Shown: positions 19,416 through 28,589, numbered from the stretch's first letter. The stretch is 64,000 bases of DNA from an uncultured Atopobiaceae bacterium (GCA_944320975.1 CALUJM010000007.1:48700-112699), one strand, 5' to 3'. Program-made: numbers and translations. The notes: generated from the sequence alone by a model not told the origin.

Positions 19416-20303
19416 ATGACATTTCTCACGGTTGCTGAAGCCGCGCGGCTCTGGGGCGTCTCCGAGCGCACGGTACGCAACTACTGTGCCGATGGCCGCA
19501 TCCCAGGCGCCGAGCTTATTGGAAAGACGTGGGCCATCCCGGAGGGCGCCGAACGTCCGGGCCGCAGGCCGCGAACGCAGACGAAGCCGCGCGCGCTTCT
19601 CGACGCGCTGCGCGAGGAGAAAACCGCCGGAACATCCGGGGGCATCTACCATCACGTCCAGGTTGAGTTTGCCTACAACTCCAACCACATCGAGGGGAGC
19701 CGACTCACGCACGAGCAGACCCGGCTCATCTTCGAGACCAACACGATCAGCGTCGCGGCTACGGTGCGCGTGGACGACATCCTGGAGACCGCAAACCACT
19801 TCCGGTGCGTCGACACGATCATCGACTCCGCCAACCGGCACCTGACTGAGCGCCTCATCAAGGGCCTGCACGCCCAGCTCAAGCAGGGCACAACCGACAG
19901 CCGCAAGGGCTGGTTCGCGGTCGGCGACTACAAGCGCCTTCCCAACGAGGTGGGCGGACGCGAGACGGTGGACCCCGAGGAGGTCGCGGGCCGCATGGCG
20001 GAGCTCATTGAGAAGTACGAGGCTCTGCCGATAAGGACGCTCGAGGACGTGGTCGCGTTCCACGCCGAGTTCGAGGCCATCCATCCCTTCCAGGACGGGA
20101 ATGGCCGCGTGGGCAGGCTCGTCATGTTCAAGGAGTGCCTGCGCAACGACATCACGCCCTTCATCATCACGGACGAGGTAAAGCTGTTCTACTATCGCGG
20201 GCTCTCGCAGTGGGGCCGGGAGCGGGGCTACCTTCTCGACACGTGTCTCGCGGCTCAGGACGCCTTTGCCGAGCTGCTCAGGCACTTCCGCATCGAGGGG
20301 TAG
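19416..20303 (+). CDS. Fic-domain protein with N-terminal HTH
   Basis: 295 residues. Residues 1-45 are a MerR/excisionase-like HTH (FLTVAEAARLWGVSERTVRN). The Fic domain carries the intact catalytic loop HPFQDGNGRVGR with H223. It should transfer AMP or another nucleotide to a target hydroxyl. An inhibitory helix motif of the S-x-x-x-E-G type (S89 to G94 in NSNHIEGS) lies ahead of the Fic core, as in self-inhibited Fic proteins. The target is unknown, and no separate antitoxin is next to it. The start at 19416 puts GGAGG six bases upstream. Confidence 0.9.
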   Translation: MTFLTVAEAARLWGVSERTVRNYCADGRIPGAELIGKTWAIPEGAERPGRRPRTQTKPRALLDALREEKTAGTSGGIYHHVQVEFAYNSNHIEGSRLTHEQTRLIFETNTISVAATVRVDDILETANHFRCVDTIIDSANRHLTERLIKGLHAQLKQGTTDSRKGWFAVGDYKRLPNEVGGRETVDPEEVAGRMAELIEKYEALPIRTLEDVVAFHAEFEAIHPFQDGNGRVGRLVMFKECLRNDITPFIITDEVKLFYYRGLSQWGRERGYLLDTCLAAQDAFAELLRHFRIEG

Positions 20304-20362
20304 ACATCGTAATGCGGTATCACTCTCGTTGACATTTGATGCGAGAAGTCAACCAACACTCC

Positions 20363-20391
20363 TTTGATTCCACTCCCGCTCGACCGCATAC
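20363..20391 (+). promoter_or_regulatory. Putative promoter of the XRE-TPR regulator gene
   Basis: TTGATT and CATACT are separated by 17 bases. Just upstream GTTGAC and GTCAAC (about 20329-20354) form an inverted repeat that may be an operator. Confidence 0.4.
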
Positions 20392-20427
20392 TGGGGATAG
20401 CGAACGTCGCCACGTCGAGGGGGCTTC

Positions 20428-21630
20428 ATGAACGCAACCATCAACATAGGCCGCACGATCGCGCGGGAGCGCCGTGGCAGGGGCGTCACGCAGGAGGCAC
20501 TCGCTGCCCACCTCGGCGTATCGAAGGCCGCAGTGAGCAAATGGGAGCTCGGGCAGAGCCTGCCGGACGTGAGCCTGCTGCCGCGCATCGCCGCGTACTT
20601 CTCGCTCACCCTGGACGAGCTCTTCGACTGGCGCGACGAGCTCACCCAGGAGGAGTCCGCCGCTCTCTACGCCGAGGTCTACGCTCTGAGCGAGAAGGAC
20701 CTCGCCACGGCGCACGAGCGGCTGTGCGCGCTCGCGGCGGAGCACTGCTCGGACTCGAATCTGCTGCTCATGCTGGCGTCGCTCCTCACGGTGTGGGCGG
20801 GTGGTATGGCAACGCCGTTCGCGTCGGCGGGCGAGAGAAACGACGCGACCGACGCTGACGCGCTTGTCGACGAGGCGCTTGCCTTGATCGACCACGTGCT
20901 CGAGGTGGCAACGGACCCGCCGACCCTCTACCTCGCGCAGCAGCAGAAGGCCACGACGCTCTTCCAGGCGGGACGCCTCGAGGAGGCGGCGGCGCTGCTG
21001 GAGCCGCTCGTGCGCCGACAGGACGCGGGCGCCCCTACAATGCTTTTGGCCTCTGCCTACCGCAAGCTCGGTCGTGACGGCGAGGCCCTCGAGCTACTGC
21101 AGGCCGAGCGCCTGCGCGCGGCGAGCTTCGTGCTCTCGTCGCTCATGCAGGAGGCGGGCATGCGTGACGACGCCACGTTCGCACTCGCGGCAGGTGGCGC
21201 CGCCAAGGCGGTCTTCGAGACACTCCACATGGGCGCGGTGAACCCGTTCTTCTCGGCAACGATGTCCCTCGAGGTCGCGGAGGCACTGCGTCGCGCGGGC
21301 GAGAAGGACGAGGCGCTCGAGGCCCTTGCGCATGCAGTCGATGCCCTGGCCGCGACCCCAGCGCATCCGGATCCGTCCAGCTCCCCGCTCTGGGACCGCA
21401 TGGCCGACCGCCTCGACCCCTCCCGCGCCGGCGAGGCCTGGGCCAAGCACAAGGAGCGCCAGGCAAACGAGGCCGCCGCGCTCATGCGCCGCGCGCTCGT
21501 CGAGGAGGTCACGTCCCCCGAGTGGCGCGAGCTCGCGGGCGACGACCCGCGCTACCAGGGGATCGTCGCAGCGCTGAAGCGGCTACTAGCATATACGGAC
21601 CCTGCGGCGACGGACCAACGCGATCGCTGA
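20428..21630 (+). CDS. XRE-family regulator with C-terminal TPR-like region
   Basis: 400 residues. The N-terminal Cro/C1 HTH is clear (ARERRGRGVTQEALAAHLGVSKAAVSKWELGQSLPDVSLLPRIA, about 12-56). The remainder is helical and repeat-like (pairs such as ALALIDHVLEVATDPPTLYLAQQQKA and EEAAALLEPLVRRQD), resembling TPRs as in peptide-responsive RRNPP-type regulators. Whether it binds a peptide is not visible. Start: ATG after GTCGAGGGGGCTTC. Two CGAGAAGGAC words are inside (EKD at about 20691 and 21300), and a third in reverse near 21246. Confidence 0.85.
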   Translation: MNATINIGRTIARERRGRGVTQEALAAHLGVSKAAVSKWELGQSLPDVSLLPRIAAYFSLTLDELFDWRDELTQEESAALYAEVYALSEKDLATAHERLCALAAEHCSDSNLLLMLASLLTVWAGGMATPFASAGERNDATDADALVDEALALIDHVLEVATDPPTLYLAQQQKATTLFQAGRLEEAAALLEPLVRRQDAGAPTMLLASAYRKLGRDGEALELLQAERLRAASFVLSSLMQEAGMRDDATFALAAGGAAKAVFETLHMGAVNPFFSATMSLEVAEALRRAGEKDEALEALAHAVDALAATPAHPDPSSSPLWDRMADRLDPSRAGEAWAKHKERQANEAAALMRRALVEEVTSPEWRELAGDDPRYQGIVAALKRLLAYTDPAATDQRDR

Positions 21631-21648
21631 CCTCAGTTCGGGCAGTAA

Positions 21649-21724
21649 TTCAATCGCCATGTTTCTGCGGACAAAACTGGTCGTCTGAGGAGGCGATTTT
21701 GTCCGGAGAAACATGGCGATTGAA
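21649..21724. repeat. 28-bp inverted repeat between convergent genes
   Basis: Left arm 21649-21676 and right arm 21697-21724 match at 27 of 28 positions, with a 20-base loop. The arms begin TTCAATCGCCATGTTTCT and end in GGACAAAA. It lies between the ends of two converging genes, so it could terminate both. It carries no T-run, and its word is unrelated to the REP core. Confidence 0.75.
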
Positions 21725-21761
21725 CGGTGCCGCAAAGTTGGCAAGAGGCTCGTGACGGAAA

Positions 21762-24356
21762 TCAGTCCGCGCGGAGCGTGTCGAGAAGCGGAACGGCCCG
21801 CAGCCGGTGCATCGCGTACACGCAGCTGGCGAGAAGGACGAGCGCAACCAGCACCACCGCCCCCGCCACGTGCGCCCAGGGAACGACGAGGCCCAGGCTC
21901 TGCACGCTGATGCCGCCCCGCACGTAGAGCCAGACGTCAAACGCGAGCGCCACGGCAAGACCGAGCGCAAGGCCACACGCCGCCGTCCGCGCGCACTCGT
22001 ACGCGAGCATCCGTCGCAGCGCCCGCTCCCCCCATCCCACGGAGCGCAGCACGGCAAAGTCATGCCCGCGCAGCAGCACGCTCGCGGCGGAGGCGTTGAA
22101 GGCGCTCGCCAGGCCGACCGCGGCGGCGACGATGCCGACGCCCGAGAGCAGAACCTCCAGCGCCGCGTAGAGCACCCGGGCCTGATGCGCCTCAGCCCGC
22201 TCGTCCACGGCCCCGTCCAAGGCGGCGAGCGCGGGATCCTCCTCGAGCAGACGCTCGACGTCCTCAGCGGCGCGCACCGAGTCCTCCGCCGTGGCGTAGA
22301 GCGTGACGAAGCCGTACCCAACGAGATCCCGGTCAACGTCCGCGACGGTGGACGCCGATGCGAGCACCGTGGGAAGCACGCTCTCAAGCTCGCCACGCGT
22401 GAGCCAGAACCACCCCGGCACACCGTCGAGAAGCCCCACGACCTCCCACGACACGCCCGCCCCGACGACGGAGAGCCTCGTGCCGAGAATCGCCTCGGAA
22501 AAAGGCCGCTCCCCCGCGCGGTCCGCGTCGGTCACCTCGTTCACGACGATGCAACCTCCCGGATCCGCCGCGGCGCCCACCCCCTCGCACAGACGCGCCC
22601 ACGTGGCGTCGTCGACGTAGAGGACCGTGCCAAAGACGTTGCCGTCGGGACGCCAGAGCTCCTCGTCGGCCCACTCTACCACCGCACTGTCGTCAAGGTT
22701 CAGAGAGACCTGCGTCTTTGACACGAATCCCGCATCGTTAATGCCGTCCTGTGCCCGCAGCCGCTCGAGCAGCGCCGGCAGATAGACAAGCTCGCTCTTG
22801 GCCCCCAGCGCAGCCGCAGCTCCCTCGGAGCTCACCTTCGCGCTCACATCCGCAGGCGTCCCCTCGAAGATGTTCCCTCCCTGGTAGGTCGCCAGGACGC
22901 CGCCGCCCACCAGGAGCGCGACGGAGAGCGCGAGCGCGGCCACCGTTGCCCTCCCGCGCTCCCTGCCCGAACGGCGAAAGCGCCGGGCGAGAAGGATGGG
23001 GAGGTCGTGGCCCTCCGGCTCCCGGTGGAGGCGAGAGGGCCCGGCGCTCGGACAGCTTCGGCGCACAGGGCGCACCTGCAGAACTCGCGGCGGACCCTCT
23101 CGCCTCCACCGGGAGCCTACGAACTCGCCGTCGCGCATGGCTTCGACGGCGGGCAGGCGGCTTGCGCGGAGCGCTGGCGCGAGTGCGCCCATGAGCACCG
23201 CTGCCACGGACACGCATGCAGCGATGAGAAGAGCAGCAGGCTCCACGCTCAGCGCAATCGGCAGCCCGCCCGTCACCCAGGCCGTGCCGTCCGCGGCGAG
23301 CGACAGCGCCGCGGCGTCCAGGGCCACGCCGAGTGCAAGACCTGCAGGAATTCCCATGGCGCTAAGCAGCGCCGCCTCCGCGAGAACGACGCGCACGAGC
23401 TGGCGGCGGGACGCCCCCGCAGAGGAGAGCAGGCCGAACTGGCGCACGCGCTCCGCGACCGAGACGCGGAAGGCGCCCGATATGAGCGTGACGGTCACGA
23501 GGCACGCCAGGGCAGAGGCGCACGCGCCAATAAACCCGACGCTCATGTCAAAGCCGCGACTGTTTCCCAGGCTCAGATACTCCAAGAGAGCGTTGTGATA
23601 GGAGGAGTACCCGCCGTGCTCGCAGATGCCCTCCGTCATCTGGTCGAGTTCGTCTACGCCAAGGTCGGGCGCCGCCCACGCAAAGATCAGCGGCTCCGGC
23701 CCAAAGCCCGGCTCGTCCGGGCAGACGTAGGCCACGTCCGAGTCACCGTCGACGATGCCTACGACGGTCAGGGCCCGCGGCTCGCCCACATCCACGAGCT
23801 CCTCGGCTAGCTGCGCGACGCCCTTCTCGTCAAGCTCATAGCTCGGGGGGTATTCGTAAGCCGAAATGCCGCCCGACGTCCGTTGGCGACGCCCGAGCGA
23901 GAGCTCGACCGTCGAGCCCACGGGCCACGTCTTCGCCCGGTGCGAGGGCACCGCGATCTCGCCCGGCGCCTCCGGCCAGCGGCCGTCCGCAAGAGGCGGC
24001 TCCACGACGAGGTCCTTCTCGCCCGTCAGCGTGGTCACGACGTTGAGCAGCGGCGCCTCTGCATCTCCCGTGAGCGCAGCGCCGAGGTCTCGTCGCACGG
24101 CGAGAGGGCCGCCGAGCACGTCCTCGACGCGGGCGAGCTGATCCTCGCCGATCTGCGAGAAGCTCACCTGCCAGGCGCCCTCGGACGCCCCCTCGCTCGC
24201 GACGAGCGAGGCGCGCAGACTCCCAACCAGCACCAGCACGAAGGTGAGCAGCGCGCACGCGAGCGCCACGCCCGCCGCGGTCACGACCGTGCGCGTGCGG
24301 TTGGCGGCGAGCGAGCGAATGGCGTAGTGCGTGAAGACGCTGAGCTGGATGGACAT
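21762..24356 (-). CDS. Large FtsX-type ABC transporter permease
   Basis: 864-residue permease of the MacB/FtsX class. The N-terminal helix TRTVVTAAGVALACALLTFVLVLVG is followed by a large extracytoplasmic part. A first FtsX block (ACASALACLVTVTLISGAF, VRQFGLLSSAGASRRQLVRVVLAEAALL) precedes a second half that starts at VAALALSVALLVGGGVL and ends with another block (LLRGHDFAVLRSVGWGERALRRML). The usual partner ATPase is not adjacent. The divergent operon at 24.5-28.6 kb encodes an ATPase that could serve it. An in-frame palindromic insertion sits between the two halves. I prefer the ATG at 24356 behind GAGGGG. Confidence 0.88.
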   Translation of the reverse strand: MSIQLSVFTHYAIRSLAANRTRTVVTAAGVALACALLTFVLVLVGSLRASLVASEGASEGAWQVSFSQIGEDQLARVEDVLGGPLAVRRDLGAALTGDAEAPLLNVVTTLTGEKDLVVEPPLADGRWPEAPGEIAVPSHRAKTWPVGSTVELSLGRRQRTSGGISAYEYPPSYELDEKGVAQLAEELVDVGEPRALTVVGIVDGDSDVAYVCPDEPGFGPEPLIFAWAAPDLGVDELDQMTEGICEHGGYSSYHNALLEYLSLGNSRGFDMSVGFIGACASALACLVTVTLISGAFRVSVAERVRQFGLLSSAGASRRQLVRVVLAEAALLSAMGIPAGLALGVALDAAALSLAADGTAWVTGGLPIALSVEPAALLIAACVSVAAVLMGALAPALRASRLPAVEAMRDGEFVGSRWRREGPPRVLQVRPVRRSCPSAGPSRLHREPEGHDLPILLARRFRRSGRERGRATVAALALSVALLVGGGVLATYQGGNIFEGTPADVSAKVSSEGAAAALGAKSELVYLPALLERLRAQDGINDAGFVSKTQVSLNLDDSAVVEWADEELWRPDGNVFGTVLYVDDATWARLCEGVGAAADPGGCIVVNEVTDADRAGERPFSEAILGTRLSVVGAGVSWEVVGLLDGVPGWFWLTRGELESVLPTVLASASTVADVDRDLVGYGFVTLYATAEDSVRAAEDVERLLEEDPALAALDGAVDERAEAHQARVLYAALEVLLSGVGIVAAAVGLASAFNASAASVLLRGHDFAVLRSVGWGERALRRMLAYECARTAACGLALGLAVALAFDVWLYVRGGISVQSLGLVVPWAHVAGAVVLVALVLLASCVYAMHRLRAVPLLDTLRAD
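23018..23115. repeat. In-frame palindromic insertion inside the FtsX permease gene
   Basis: The left arm (about 23018-23039, GCTCCCGGTGGAGGCGAGAG...) is matched by the inverted right arm (about 23094-23115) over at least 22 bases, with a GC-rich loop. Both arms are coding: the protein here reads SRWRREGPP at one end and GPSRLHREPEG at the other, basic and unlike the flanking permease sequence. It falls in the linker between the two FtsX halves and keeps the frame. Confidence 0.7.
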
Positions 24357-24397
24357 GGGCACCCCTCATACCATCTTGCAGCACGAGAAGGACCGGC

Positions 24398-24453
24398 ACC
24401 AGTGACACATCCGTCACACGGCGACCTGCCCATATAACAAATCGGTCACTGGT
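24398..24453. promoter_or_regulatory. Candidate operator in the divergent ABC promoter region
   Basis: ACCAGTGAC (24398-24406) and GTCACTGGT (24445-24453) are perfect inverted half-sites. An extra GTCAC lies between. The region separates the FtsX permease gene from the ABC operon and contains CATATAACA, a possible -10 region. A shared regulator for both operons is likely but not identified. Confidence 0.4.
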
Positions 24454-24504
24454 CTCGCGCGCGGGAGGCGCATACGCTCGAGACAACGGAATGGGAGGTG
24501 GCGC

Positions 24505-25395
24505 ATGGCACGGAGGGCTTCATCCACGGGACGTCACGCGAGGCGCAGGGCGAGGGGCCACGGCATCTTCCGCATGCAGCTCGCACGGGCCGCGCATTCC
24601 CGGATGGCCCGCTACGCCTTCCTCTTCATGCTGCTGGTGGTGGCCGCCTCCTTTGCCCAGACGCTCGCCTCCTTCTGGGGGCACGACGCGGGCGAGCTCC
24701 CCTCCGCTGCCGTGGGCTGGGCGGGAAACGCGGACTATCTCAGCGTGGCGCCCTGGGCGGTGCTCGTCTTCTTCCTGCTCTTCATCGTCTCGTCCTCGGC
24801 CTTCGCCGACACGCTCTACCTTGACGTGCGATGCCGTGCGGCAGGCTGCGTGGCAACGAGGACGACCACCGCCCGCTACGTCTGGGCGACAGCGGGTGCG
24901 GCGGCGCTCGCCGCCTTTGTCGTCGTGCTCGTGCCGCTGCTCGTCTCGCAGGCGCTGGCGCTTCTCGTCTTTCCCGTGAGCGCGCCCGACGGCTTTGTCA
25001 CGAGCTTCAACGACGCCGCCTCCATGCCGGACGTCTTTGGCACCGGTTCGATGGAGCTCCCGCTCTGGGACCTTCGGTGGTCGCACCCCTACCTCTATAA
25101 CCTAATCTTCATCTGCTACGACGCCCTCTGGGCGGCTATCATGGCGGCTGCGTCCGTGGCCGTCTCGCTCTACACGAGGAAGAGCCGCCTGGTGGTGCTC
25201 GGCGCGCCGACGCTCGTCTACCTGCTCTCCCTGTTTGTGCTGCCGAGGTGGGCCTCGCTCTCGAGCTACCTCTACCCCAGCGCCACGTCCGAGGGCTCGC
25301 TCGCCTTCATGGCGTGCGCGCCCGTTGCGGTGGCGCTTGTGGTGGCGGCCGCCATAGCGTGGGCTCTCGCGCGCGGAAGGGACGTGCTGCTATGA
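24505..25395 (+). CDS. ABC-2-like membrane permease subunit
   Basis: 296-residue membrane protein with about six helices, including YAFLFMLLVVAASFAQTLASF, VLVFFLLFIVSSSAFADTLYL, GAAALAAFVVVLVPLLVSQALALLVF and VAVALVVAAAIAWALA. The first about 30 residues are very basic. It lacks ATP-binding motifs. It is the first gene of a four-gene operon with a second permease, an ATPase and an exported protein, the layout of ABC-2 type exporters for peptides or cell-surface components. ATG follows GGGAGGTGGCGC. Its stop overlaps the next start (ATGA). Confidence 0.75.
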   Translation: MARRASSTGRHARRRARGHGIFRMQLARAAHSRMARYAFLFMLLVVAASFAQTLASFWGHDAGELPSAAVGWAGNADYLSVAPWAVLVFFLLFIVSSSAFADTLYLDVRCRAAGCVATRTTTARYVWATAGAAALAAFVVVLVPLLVSQALALLVFPVSAPDGFVTSFNDAASMPDVFGTGSMELPLWDLRWSHPYLYNLIFICYDALWAAIMAAASVAVSLYTRKSRLVVLGAPTLVYLLSLFVLPRWASLSSYLYPSATSEGSLAFMACAPVAVALVVAAAIAWALARGRDVLL

Positions 25396-26996
25396 GCTCC
25401 CTGGCCAATACCCTGCGCCTGCGCGTGCTCGACCGGCGCTGTCGCCGGACACTCGTCATCGTGCTCGCTCTGCGCGCCTGGCAGTGGTTCGCGCGGCCCA
25501 TCGACTTTTGGAACCATGTCCCGGGCACGAGCGGGGCGCTCTATGGCTACGTGTGGGTGACGGACGCCAACTACGCCGCGCTCCTCCTCGTGCCGCTCCT
25601 CGTCTACGCGTGCGCGGGCTGCCTCGAGGGCCTGCTCGACGCGCACCGTCTCGTGCGGACGCGCTCGCGCGGCTGGGCGGCGGTGGACTTCCTCGGCATC
25701 GCCGCGGGCAAGGCGCTCACGCTCTCCGCAGTCGTGCTTGCGAGCGGGCTCGTCATTGTCATGCCACAGATCCCCTTCGAGACGGTAACGCCGCAGCTTG
25801 CGCTTGCGTTTCTCGGCATCCTGGCGCGGCAGGCGCTCTTCTTCCTTGTGTGCGCCGCGCTCATGCTCGCCGCGTATGCGCCCACCTCGCTCGTGCCGGC
25901 CGCTGCTGTTGCGGCGCTCGCCTACGGAGCGGTCGGCTACCTCCTCCAGGGACGGCTCCTGAACGACACCCCGCTCGACCGCTGGGGATGGCTCTGCGCG
26001 ATGCCGCCCCGCAACGTGCCGGACGCCGTCGATGCGCTCGCCTGCATGGCAAAGTACGCCGTCGCAATCGTCGCGCTGGCGGTCGTGGCGGCGCTCGCGC
26101 TGCATCGGCGCGACGTGCTCGGCGAGGGTAGCGGGTCAGGCGAGAAGGACGCGCGCGGCGAGAGGCGCCATGTCCTCTGGCTCCCCCTGCGCCGCCGCTA
26201 CCTGGGGCGCGTTTGCGCCTGCATGGGCGCCACGGCCATCGTGGCCTTCCTCCTGTCGCGCGGCAACCCAATCTACGCCCTCGCGCGCCTTCACGCCGGA
26301 GAGATCTTTCTCCCCAACGACCTAGGCATCGACCTCTTTGGCACGGTCGGCTCCCTCCTGCCCCCGCTCGCCCTCGCCTGGCTCCTCGCCAGCTTCCTCA
26401 CCGCCGACCTCGCCCACGCCCCCCTCCTCTGGCCCCGTCTGTCAATTGGGGACGTGTTATTTCGTGCAGACAAAATGGGACAGGTTTGCGGAGCGCGCAC
26501 ACCAACGCGCTGCAACGCGCGGACCCGCTGGGCGCTGATAAGAATCGGCCAGCTCGCACTTCTTTCCGGGGCGTACGGCGCCCTCGCGCCAACGGTCGCG
26601 GCGGCGGCGTGCCTTCCGGGCTCCGGTGATGCCCTCGAAGACGTCGCCGCTGCGCTCGCGCAGGCCCTGCCGTTCTCCGTAATCGCGTCCGTGCTGCTCG
26701 TCCTTCTCGTAAACCTGCTCGCGCTGCGCCTGGACGCCGTCATCGCCTGGGCAGCCGTAGCCGTAACGCACGCTACGAGCCTCGTGGCCTGCGTCTTTCT
26801 CCCCGAGAGCGCCGTCGCCGCTCTCACGCCGTGGTTGCCGAGCGCCGCCGCCACGGCCGCCTTCCACGCCGCACCCATCGGCGCGAGCGCGCCCCTCTCG
26901 CTCTCCTACCTGCTGCTGCTCGTCCTTCTCGCCGGCGCGCTCGTTGTCCGCGAGGCGCGCCGGCTCGACGTCCTCGGAGGTGACCGCCATGACTGA
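25392..26996 (+). CDS. ABC-2-like membrane permease subunit (second)
   Basis: 534 residues with 10-12 hydrophobic segments. It is probably a double-length ABC permease paired with the preceding gene. The start overlaps the upstream stop, and the ATPase start lies inside its last codons, so the operon is tightly coupled. Around residues 353-372 the membrane protein is interrupted by a stretch SIGDVLFRADKMGQVCGA that corresponds to a REP-like sequence (26440-26500) kept in frame; downstream the hydrophobic pattern resumes. The insertion may lie in a loop or may have damaged the protein. Confidence 0.75.
   Translation: MSSLANTLRLRVLDRRCRRTLVIVLALRAWQWFARPIDFWNHVPGTSGALYGYVWVTDANYAALLLVPLLVYACAGCLEGLLDAHRLVRTRSRGWAAVDFLGIAAGKALTLSAVVLASGLVIVMPQIPFETVTPQLALAFLGILARQALFFLVCAALMLAAYAPTSLVPAAAVAALAYGAVGYLLQGRLLNDTPLDRWGWLCAMPPRNVPDAVDALACMAKYAVAIVALAVVAALALHRRDVLGEGSGSGEKDARGERRHVLWLPLRRRYLGRVCACMGATAIVAFLLSRGNPIYALARLHAGEIFLPNDLGIDLFGTVGSLLPPLALAWLLASFLTADLAHAPLLWPRLSIGDVLFRADKMGQVCGARTPTRCNARTRWALIRIGQLALLSGAYGALAPTVAAAACLPGSGDALEDVAAALAQALPFSVIASVLLVLLVNLLALRLDAVIAWAAVAVTHATSLVACVFLPESAVAALTPWLPSAAATAAFHAAPIGASAPLSLSYLLLLVLLAGALVVREARRLDVLGGDRHD
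26440..26500. repeat. REP-like sequence inside a permease gene
   Basis: TCAATTGGGGACGTGTTATT and further AAAATGGGACAGG resemble the intergenic REP half (compare 58422-58463 and 31955-31985). GTCTG and CAGAC flank the inner part. The composition is AT-richer than the surrounding gene, and it is translated in frame. Confidence 0.55.
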
Positions 26997-27657
26997 CCCA
27001 ACCGTCTCAATCGCCGGCACGGACAAGATCGTCATCAGCCACGCCACAAAGGTGATCCGTCGGCGCACGGTGCTCGACGACGTCTCGCTCGAACTGCCGC
27101 GCGGGGGCATCTACGGCTTTTCCGGCATCAACGGGTCCGGCAAGACGATGCTCTTCCGCGCCATCGCCGGCCTCATCCACCTCACGTCCGGCACGATCGA
27201 CGTCTTTGGCCGACGCATCGGGCGCGACGCGAGCTTCCCGGCCGGGCTCGGCCTCATCCTGGAGAGCGTCGGCTTCTGGGAGGAGTACACCGGCCTCGAC
27301 AACCTGCGCCTGCTCGCGAGCATCCGCGGCGCCATCGGCGAGCGGGAAATCCGCGCCGCGCTCGAGCGCGTGGGCCTGAACCCGGACGACGGACGCGAGT
27401 ACGGCGCCTACAGCCTGGGAATGAAGCAACGGCTCGCGGTGGCGCAGGCCGTGATGGAGGCGCCCGAGCTCCTCGTGCTCGACGAGCCCACCAACGCGCT
27501 CGACGTAGACGGTATCGCGCTCGTCTGCCGCATCATCCGCGAGGAGCGCGAGCGCGGCGCCACGGTGCTCCTGGCCTGCCACAACGAGCCCGACCTCGAG
27601 GCGCTCTTCGAGCGGCGCTTCCACATGGCGGACGGCCGCATCGTGCGAGAGGGGTGA
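26989..27657 (+). CDS. ABC transporter ATP-binding protein
   Basis: 222-residue ATPase. Walker A GINGSGKT (in GFSGINGSGKTMLFR), Q-loop region ILESVGFWEEYTG, signature YSLGMKQRLAVAQ (an SLGMKQR variant seen in BcrA/LanF-like exporters) and Walker B LLVLDEPTNALD are visible. It powers the two permeases upstream, and its ATG lies within the end of the second permease gene. The LanF/BcrA-type signature suggests export or immunity against a peptide or similar compound. Confidence 0.93.
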   Translation: MTDPTVSIAGTDKIVISHATKVIRRRTVLDDVSLELPRGGIYGFSGINGSGKTMLFRAIAGLIHLTSGTIDVFGRRIGRDASFPAGLGLILESVGFWEEYTGLDNLRLLASIRGAIGEREIRAALERVGLNPDDGREYGAYSLGMKQRLAVAQAVMEAPELLVLDEPTNALDVDGIALVCRIIREERERGATVLLACHNEPDLEALFERRFHMADGRIVREG

Positions 27658-27662
27658 TTCGC

Positions 27663-28559
27663 ATGGCGAGAAGAACGCTGAGGCTCCCGAGGCTCACGGG
27701 ACGCGCCTTCGCCGTGGCGGTGGCGCTCGTGCTCGCCGCGTGCGGCGCGCTGGCGCTCGCGTTTCGCGCGAGCGTGACGGACTTCTCGGCGGACCCAGCC
27801 GCGCTTGACGCGCTGCCGTACGACGTCCGGACCGACCACGTGCTTCAGCTGGAGCTGGCGACCGAGGATGACCTCGAGGCCACCCTCGCCGAGCGCGAGG
27901 CGATGGGTGTCGCCCCGGCTGATGACGCGGCCGACGAGCTCTACCTCACGAGTGCCGCCGTGGAGAACCCCGCCGACTACGCGCCGGTGGTGGTCACGGC
28001 GACGTTTACCGGAGAGAGGAAGTACGTCTACCAGGCGTTTCGCTGCGCGTTTACGGTGACGGGCGTGGTGCGCGGCGATGATGCGGGCGACGCCCCGGCC
28101 GTGGGCGACACGATCGACGTCTTCGAGAATCTTCGGATATCCACGCCCGATTTCAACCCCACCGGCAAGGGCCAGCAGGGCGACGAGCGCATGGTCATGT
28201 TTGGCTACGGGGACTGCAGCGTCCCCTACCGCGAGGGACAGGAGTATTTGCTCTTCCTGGAGGAGAAGGACTACCCCGAGGGCACGCAGGGCACCGAGCC
28301 AGTCTATAGGCTCATCTGGCACCCGTACGCCGCAGTGCCCACGGACGCGCCGGAGCACCCCGAACGCGTCTGGGTGGACGAGACCCACGTCATCCACGAG
28401 GGCGTCAGCACCAACGGCAATCCCTACAGCTGGGAGGAGGACGACGACGAGATGACCTTTGGCGAGGCGCAGCGCTACGACCGCCTCTGCTACGACGAGG
28501 AGGCGCGCGACGCCTACCTCGAAGGCGCCGTCACCATCATCGCGAACACGCTGGGGTGA
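27663..28559 (+). CDS. Exported protein of unknown function in the ABC operon
   Basis: 298 residues. The N-terminus MARRTLRLPRLTGRAFAVAVALVLAACGALALAF is a signal-type helix. The AAC within the helix could be a lipobox, but the hydrophobic segment continues, so an uncleaved anchor is equally possible. The remainder is strongly acidic and soluble, with VVVTATFTGERKYVYQAFRC, GDTIDVFENLRI and EGQEYLLFLEEKDYPEGTQ, which look like a small beta-rich domain. It follows the ATPase gene by five bases and probably works outside the membrane with the transporter. ATG at 27663 behind AGGGG. Confidence 0.7.
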   Translation: MARRTLRLPRLTGRAFAVAVALVLAACGALALAFRASVTDFSADPAALDALPYDVRTDHVLQLELATEDDLEATLAEREAMGVAPADDAADELYLTSAAVENPADYAPVVVTATFTGERKYVYQAFRCAFTVTGVVRGDDAGDAPAVGDTIDVFENLRISTPDFNPTGKGQQGDERMVMFGYGDCSVPYREGQEYLLFLEEKDYPEGTQGTEPVYRLIWHPYAAVPTDAPEHPERVWVDETHVIHEGVSTNGNPYSWEEDDDEMTFGEAQRYDRLCYDEEARDAYLEGAVTIIANTLG

Positions 28560-28589
28560 CGGCGGCACGATCTTCTCGCCCGCGCTGCC

